DNA of 64,000 nucleotides from Leptodactylus fallax. Its lineage: Eukaryota; Chordata; Amphibia; Anura; Leptodactylidae. The stretch covers positions 4,365,793-4,429,792 of the forward strand of contig CAMRHE010000168.1 in the NCBI GenBank assembly GCA_947044405.1, in the 5' to 3' direction. Below are positions 58,800-64,000 of this stretch, piece by piece. The notes under the pieces are model-generated. The model had not been told where the DNA came from. It worked only from the letters and a program-made list of their open reading frames with translations, and did not search any database. The position numbers and the translations under genes were made by a program. Numbering within the stretch: position 1 is the stretch's first letter; each line of letters starts with the position of its first letter.

Positions 58800-59825
58800 A
58801 TGGACGGTGACGCACCCGTTCGGGAGAATGGTGCTGGAGGAAGAATGCCAGCAGGGGCTATAATGAGTCAGTTAGCTAAATTTGATGGCAATAATATGTC
58901 AGTGAGTATGTGGGTGGAACAGATACGAATGATACAGCGAATGTACCAGACCGCACCAGAAGTACTAGTAGAGCTAGCAATATTGACATTACAAGGGGAT
59001 GCTAAGACCACGGTGATACTGAGGCCATTTGAACAAAGGCAGACATTTGAGCAAGTAGTCCAGATTCTAGAAACCATCTATGGAGAAACTGCATTGCTGG
59101 GGTCTCTGCAGGCTCGGTTCTTCCAGAGGGTACAACAGGAGAATGAAAGCCTTCCCCAATATGCAAATGCCCTACAAGAACTGCTCCGAGATATTCAAAG
59201 GAAGGAAAGAGGGGGCTCGCCAGCCTTCTGTAACCCTGATCGGACTCTCCGTGACCAGTTTGTCCTGGGGATACGTGACGGCAGTTTAACTGTGACTATG
59301 CAGGATTTTATACGACGAGAGACTGATGCTAAATTCCATGATGTACAGGTAGAGGCCATCTCCCGTGCCAATAGTATGGTCCCGAGGCCGCAGACCGCAG
59401 TTGGAGTTACTTTGTCACAGGGGGCTAGTTCTGGCTCAGAGACAGTAGAAAAAGGGACGGTTAAAGAAATTCTCACAGTAATGCAGAAACTGCAAGAACA
59501 AATGGAACACTTGCACACTCGTTGTGATGAGCAGTCTATGAAAATTGCAGACTTCCAGAAGACTGGAGATGAAAGGGTGAGCCATCCACACCCAGCAAGT
59601 CAGAATCACCCACCACCCCGCTGGAGGGGTGAGGATAGGACCTACCGAAGGGGTCCAAATCATTTAGTGCAGTGCTCAGGAGAAATCGAAGGGGCTTACC
59701 GAAGGGGCCCAAACAGATGGCCAGAACGACGGGGGATACGCTGCTGGGAGTGTGGACGGATGGGCCACGTTGCTGCTAGATGTCCAGAGCAGCGACAAAC
59801 TTATGAGAGACCGCCGTTAAACTGA
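58800..59825 (+). CDS. gag: Gag polyprotein
   Basis: Structural protein of 341 residues that packages element RNA. Start chosen at the first ATG (58800, MDGDAPVRENGAGG), just after the primer site. Residues ~25-205 form a capsid-like retrotransposon gag domain (FDGNNMSVSMWVEQIRMI, LTLQGDAKTTVIL, ALQELLRDIQ). Residues ~220-250 look coiled (EILTVMQKLQEQMEHLH). A basic linker (RGEDRTYRRGPN, repeated as GAYRRGPNRW) leads to one zinc knuckle of the CCHC type, CWECGRMGHVAARC, at residues 315-328. The frame ends at TGA 59823-59825, immediately after the slippery sequence. No interruption seen. Confidence 0.9.
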   Translation: MDGDAPVRENGAGGRMPAGAIMSQLAKFDGNNMSVSMWVEQIRMIQRMYQTAPEVLVELAILTLQGDAKTTVILRPFEQRQTFEQVVQILETIYGETALLGSLQARFFQRVQQENESLPQYANALQELLRDIQRKERGGSPAFCNPDRTLRDQFVLGIRDGSLTVTMQDFIRRETDAKFHDVQVEAISRANSMVPRPQTAVGVTLSQGASSGSETVEKGTVKEILTVMQKLQEQMEHLHTRCDEQSMKIADFQKTGDERVSHPHPASQNHPPPRWRGEDRTYRRGPNHLVQCSGEIEGAYRRGPNRWPERRGIRCWECGRMGHVAARCPEQRQTYERPPLN

Positions 59826-59862
59826 AGTCCCCTGCTGCTGAAGGGCGTGTAGTAGGGGAGAC
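59816..59862 (+). promoter_or_regulatory. -1 ribosomal frameshift signal at the gag stop
   Basis: The heptamer G-TTA-AAC (59816-59822) is in the gag frame and is followed at once by the gag TGA. Slippage by -1 enters the pol frame, which is open from there. Four bases downstream a stem can form between GTCCCCT (59827-59833) and 59854-59862 with one bulged A, an appropriate spacing. GUUAAAC is a known slippery heptamer in nidoviruses. Confidence 0.75.
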
Positions 59863-62800
59863 TGACAAGGAGACTATGTGGGGAGAATGCCCTGATGATG
59901 ACCTGATCGCTGCAAGTCCTGTCATACAGGTGGAAATGGAGGGTATTCCGGTTACCGGGATGATTGACACGGGTTCCCAAGTAACGACCTTGAGTAGAGA
60001 CTGTTATGAACGGTACTTCCGGCAACATGTGAAATATGATCCCCATACATTCGTACGAGTGGTCGCAGCTAACCAGTTACCAGTTCCGGTCGTGGGAGTG
60101 GCCTGGATGGATGTCCGGGTATGTGGCCAAGATCTAGGTAGGAAAGGCATTGTGGTGGTACAGGAGTCACATGAAGTAAAGGTCCCTGTCATTTTGGGGA
60201 TGAATGTGTTAAAAGAATTAGATCAGATCCTCTTTGAAAAGAAAGGTCACGGTTATTGGAAAGAAACCACCACCCATCGGCCTACTCAAACAGCTTTCCA
60301 GCGGCTGATCCGGACATGTGGCTTACAGAAAAGTTCAGATGCACAGCGTCCTCTGGCTCGAATTTCAGTTCCTTTGCATACAAAAGTTACACTGCCACCC
60401 AGTCGGGAGACAATAGTGTCCATGCCCGTAGGCACCTGTCGGAAACTAGAGGGCATAGCTGTGTTGGTAGAACCACTGCAGGCAGCCGAAGGAGGTGTTG
60501 ATCCGCTAGTGGCCCGTTCCTTGGCAATAGTTCGCAATGGAAGAGTACCACTTCGATGTGTAAACACTCAGGACCAGAGTGTGGACCTGACCCCAGGGAG
60601 GCTGCTGGCTAACATCTATGTGACTCCGGAGGAAGTAAGGAAAGTAACTCCAATGCAGCTGAAGCCGACTGAAAGGAATGAGTGGACCGTAACTGTGTCC
60701 ATGGGAGAAGATGAGGAACCCACCTCTGAATGGAATGGCCGTGCAATTCGAGAACAGATGAAGATGGATGTAGGTTCATGTTCTCTGGAATGGGTGCAGA
60801 AGGTAGATGAGCTGTTGTGGGAGAACCAAGCCACCTTTGCACGGTATGCTGAAGATTTTGGATGTACCACAGGGATCTACCATGAGATTCCCACAGGAGA
60901 CACCCCTCCAATTAGAGAGCGCTACCGACAAATTCCTCCACAGTTGTATCAGGAAGTGAAAGAACTGTTAGCTAAGATGCTACAGGGTGGGATCATCCAA
61001 GAAAGCCAGAGTCCCTGGGCGGCTCCTGTGGTGTTAGTAAGAAAAAAAGATGGGTCCATCCGATTTTGCGTAGACTATCGGAAGTTAAACGCTTGCACCG
61101 TACGAGATTCCTACCCCTTGCCACGGATTGAGGAGTCCCTCTCAGCGCTAGGGAGAGCCCGGTACTTCTCCTCACTAGATCTGGCTAGTGGGTATTGGCA
61201 GGTGCCGATGGCCACAAAAGACAAGGAGAAGACGGCATTCATCTTGCCCATGGGACTATACGAATTTAACCGGATGCCCTTCGGGTTGACAAATGCACCC
61301 GGAACGTTTCAGCGGTTGATGGAGAAATGTCTCGGTGACTTCAACTTTGAGTTCACTCTCATCTACTTGGATGACATTATAGTGTATTCTGCGACCTTTG
61401 AAGACCATCTCCACCAGTTGGGGCAAGTATTTCGAAGATTGCGGGAACATGGGCTCAAATTGAAACCCAGTAAATGTCGGTTGTTCCAATCTGAAATTGA
61501 TTACTTGGGTCACCGCGTATCAGGAGAAGGGGTGAGACCATCAAGAGACAAGATAGCGGCTGTTCAAGATTGGCCGATACCGACTACCCTGCGAGAAGTG
61601 AGGGCGTTCCTTGGAGTAGCCGGTTACTATCGACGGTTTATTAAGGATTTCGCCAAGGTAGCAGCACCACTTAATGCTCTCCTACGAGGCACATCCGGTG
61701 GTCCAAAGAACCGGTCCGTGAAGTGGGGACCTGAACAGGAACAAGCCTTCCAGGCATTGAAGGATGCACTGACAACAGCCCCAATCTTGGCATATGCTGA
61801 TTACCACTTGCCGTTCCAGCTATATACAGATGCAAGCCTGTATGGTCTTGGAGGAGTGCTTTCCCAGATTCAGGATGGCCAGGAGAGGGTCATAGCGTAC
61901 GGCAGCCGGTCTTTGAGAGATTCTGAAAGAAACCCCGAGAATTATAGTTCATTTAAATTGGAGCTGTTGGCACTGGTATGGGCCATGACCGAGAAATTCT
62001 CTGAATATTTGACCGGTGCTGAAGTTTTAGTACTGACTGACAACAACCCACTAGCTCACCTGGAAAATGCCAAGCTCGGGGCGTTAGAGCAGAGGTGGAT
62101 AGCCCGAATGTCTACATTCAATTACCGCATTAAGTATCGGTCCAAGACAGAGAACCAGAATGCTGACGGACTTTCTAGGGTAACTGCCCAGACCCCCACA
62201 GAAGACGTGGATCATGAGTTGGAGCATGTGGAGGTGCCCGATTTCAGCAGATTTTCACAGGCCTTGACCGCCACTAATCAGTTTGAGATGGAGGGGACTG
62301 AAATGGCTCCTTTCTTTGGTCCCTCACGACAGGAATGGGCACAGATACAACAGACCCATGAGGGGCTGGCGCAGATGATCAAGTGTGTTGAGAAAGGCCA
62401 GAAGCCCTGTAGAGAGGAAAGAGAACGACTGACACGTGAGATATTATCTGTTTTGAGTCAGTGGGAAAAGTTGGAGATGAAAAATGGAGTGCTATGCCGA
62501 AAGGTCTATTTACCTTCTGAGATCGATATTCGATACCAAATTGTGGTGCCTAGTGAACTGGCTCGCTCCTTGGCAGTTGAGGCTCATAATAAGAATGGAC
62601 ATTTTGGTCATGAGAAGACCTTTCGTTGGTTACAGCGACTGATTTACTGCCCTGGTCTTCGTCAAATGGTCGAAGAAGTATGCCGCAGCTGTCGAACTTG
62701 TGAGATCCATAAGGTAATAGAACAGAGAGCTCCCCCTGCAAACCATCGTGACCCAGGAACCTTTAGAAATCGTCATGATAGACTATCTAATGGTGGGCCC

Positions 62801-63965
62801 ATCCAATAGCGGACACCAGTATTGCCTCGTAATGGTGGATCACTTCACCAAATTTGCGGTGGTAACCGCCACCAAGGACCAGACAGCTGAGTCAGCAGCT
62901 CGTGCTCTGTGCCAAGATTTCATTCGAGTATATGGGTGCCCCCAACGCATCCACTCCGACCAGGGCGCCTGCTTTGAGGGACACGTAATGAAAGAAGTTC
63001 AACGTATCTACGGGATAAAGAAGTCGCACACGACTCCATACCACCCTCAGGGAAATGGGGCCTGTGAAAGATTCAACAGAACTCTGCTACAGATGCTGCG
63101 GACTCTGGAGGAAGACAAGAAGTTACAGTGGCCTCAGTTCTTGTCTGAAATGGTGTGGGCCTATAACAATCAGGTCCATTCTACAACGGGGTACTCTCCT
63201 TATACACTTCTCTTTGGGCGGTCTGGGCGAAGTATAGGAGAATTACAGTTGAATGATGTGGATGGGTTCCCTCCGAGGGATCCAACCTCTTGGGTGCGGG
63301 CGCATCGGCAGAGACTTGAGACGATCCATCGATTGGTGCGGCAGCGCCTGCAAGAACATCCCCATCCTGATAAGACCCCAGTGCAAGAAGCACCATTGCA
63401 ACCAGGCGACCTGGTGCTAGTTCGTGTCAAGAAACCCCAAGGGAAATTGGAAAGCAGATGGGAGGCTTTGCCGTATCGTGTTGTTGGCCGCAAGTATGCG
63501 AATGGGCCAGTGTACCAGGTCCAGAAAGAAGGAACTGATTGTGTTCGAGTACTTCACCGAAATATGTTGCGCCTGTGTCATTCTGAAGGGACAAATCACG
63601 ATGGGCCTGCCAATGTGAATGAGCTCCCACAGTCAGAGAATGGAGGTGCGGAATGGGCCTCCGACGAGGAGGATGATTGTTGGCCGATCCCTGCTCCTGG
63701 GGATGTTCCACCTGTGACTACTGTATCTCCGGCCTGTGCCCCCTCTAGTGCGGAATCCGCTGGTCCTTCTCAGCCCATAGCTGCAGCACCCCATAATATA
63801 CCACCGGTCCTCAGACGGACCACTAGGCCAAATGCTGGTATTCCCCCTGTTCGGTATGCGCAGGATGAGTTTGTTTGGCCTGCCATACATCGGTATACTA
63901 CCACCCTGTGCATAAAAGTACAACCCTCTGGATATACAGTCATAGGCAGGGACTGCCACTCTTAA
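59822..63965 (+). pseudogene. pol: Pol polyprotein (PR-RT-RH-IN) with one frameshift
   Basis: Expressed by -1 frameshifting from gag. In order: aspartic protease (MIDTGSQVTTL, catalytic D near 59966); RT (FCVDYRKLNACT, SSLDLASGYWQ, active site YLDD at 61364-61375, FLGVAGYYRRFI); RNase H (TDAS near 61826, ELLALVW, TDNNPLAHL); integrase zinc region (HNKNGHFGHEK ... CRSCRTC, 62585-62710); integrase core (MIDYL, HSDQGACFEG, GACERFNRTL, the D,D,E triad); C-terminal basic part with LQPGDLVLVRVK. The first frame runs to 62809, but the integrase core is in the +1 frame from about 62730, so a single indel in a C-rich run near 62730-62745 breaks integrase. Everything else is uninterrupted. Confidence 0.9.
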
Positions 63966-63966
63966 A

Positions 63967-64000
63967 GAGTCCAAACCACCTGCCTTGCTCTCGGTTCACA
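63967..64000 (+). repeat. Terminal 34 bp of an LTR, directly after pol
   Basis: GAGTCCAAACCACCTGCCTT to GGTTCACA is identical to the end of the 5' LTR (58733-58766) and starts one base after the pol stop. There is no polypurine tract and no other LTR sequence before it. Either the 3' LTR was almost wholly deleted or a rearrangement joined the pol end to an LTR end. The window ends exactly at the LTR boundary. Confidence 0.85.

Larger units (their letters stand above)
57788..64000 (+). mobile_element. Ty3/gypsy-type LTR retrotransposon
   Basis: Order: 5' LTR, serine-tRNA primer site, gag, -1 frameshift signal, pol with protease-RT-RNase H-integrase, then the last 34 bp of an LTR at the window edge. 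No envelope gene. The domain order with integrase after RNase H is that of Ty3/gypsy; no chromodomain is seen. It inserted into the coiled-coil region of a LINE ORF1. The target duplication cannot be checked because the right flank is outside the window. Confidence 0.92.

Overview
This window is vertebrate repeat-rich DNA with no host gene that I can support. The mix of elements points to an amphibian, most likely a frog: at least eleven Tc1-like elements or remnants, two Penelope-like retroelements, long non-autonomous hAT elements, TTAA-flanked and other terminal-inverted-repeat MITEs, a Helitron, an L1/Tx1-type LINE start, and a Ty3/gypsy-type LTR element. Species-level placement is inference. 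Element labels such as Tc1-A to Tc1-K are local to this report.

Layout. 1-3240: two decayed Tc1 remnants and a minisatellite. 3251-5440: a 2.2 kb hAT-type element with an exact 8-bp target duplication; a sister copy lies at 53992-56236. 7021-11582: a three-level nest (Tc1-F split by a hAT at 7943-11115, which holds Tc1-G at 8479-10127 and a minisatellite). 13901-19628: Penelope-like element PLE1 between 256-bp inverted arms; its left arm is split by Tc1-A (14118-17312), itself split by Tc1-B (15087-16702). A hammerhead-like ribozyme lies at about 19571-19628. 19962-22080: MITEs, three of them abutting. 22796-28182: Penelope-like element PLE2 with inverted terminal copies, each carrying a hammerhead-like motif, and Tc1-I (intact reading frame) inside its RT region. 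28285-29112: TTAA-flanked element. 32836-33800: relative of the hAT element. 34200-37210: dead gypsy pol split by a second Tc1-A. 37434-40370: internally deleted Tc1-D and a Tc1-C/Tc1-B composite. 40626-46280: MITE, TTAA element, Tc1-E and further MITEs nested in one another. 46328-49176: second Tc1-D and Tc1-H (intact reading frame). 50639-51490: Helitron. 51653-51989: long palindrome. 57019-57787: L1 5' end and ORF1 start, broken by the LTR element at 57788-64000.

How the parts work. Each Tc1 element is a self-contained unit of inverted repeats, TA target duplication and DDE transposase; most are dead, while Tc1-I and Tc1-H have uninterrupted transposase frames. The non-autonomous hAT, TTAA and other MITEs must have been moved by transposases encoded elsewhere. 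The LTR element is the best preserved retroelement: LTR, serine-tRNA primer site, gag, a -1 frameshift signal at the gag stop, then protease, RT, RNase H and integrase in pol. It carries one pol frameshift, and only the last ~34 bp of a second LTR are visible at the window edge. The nests give a relative insertion order.
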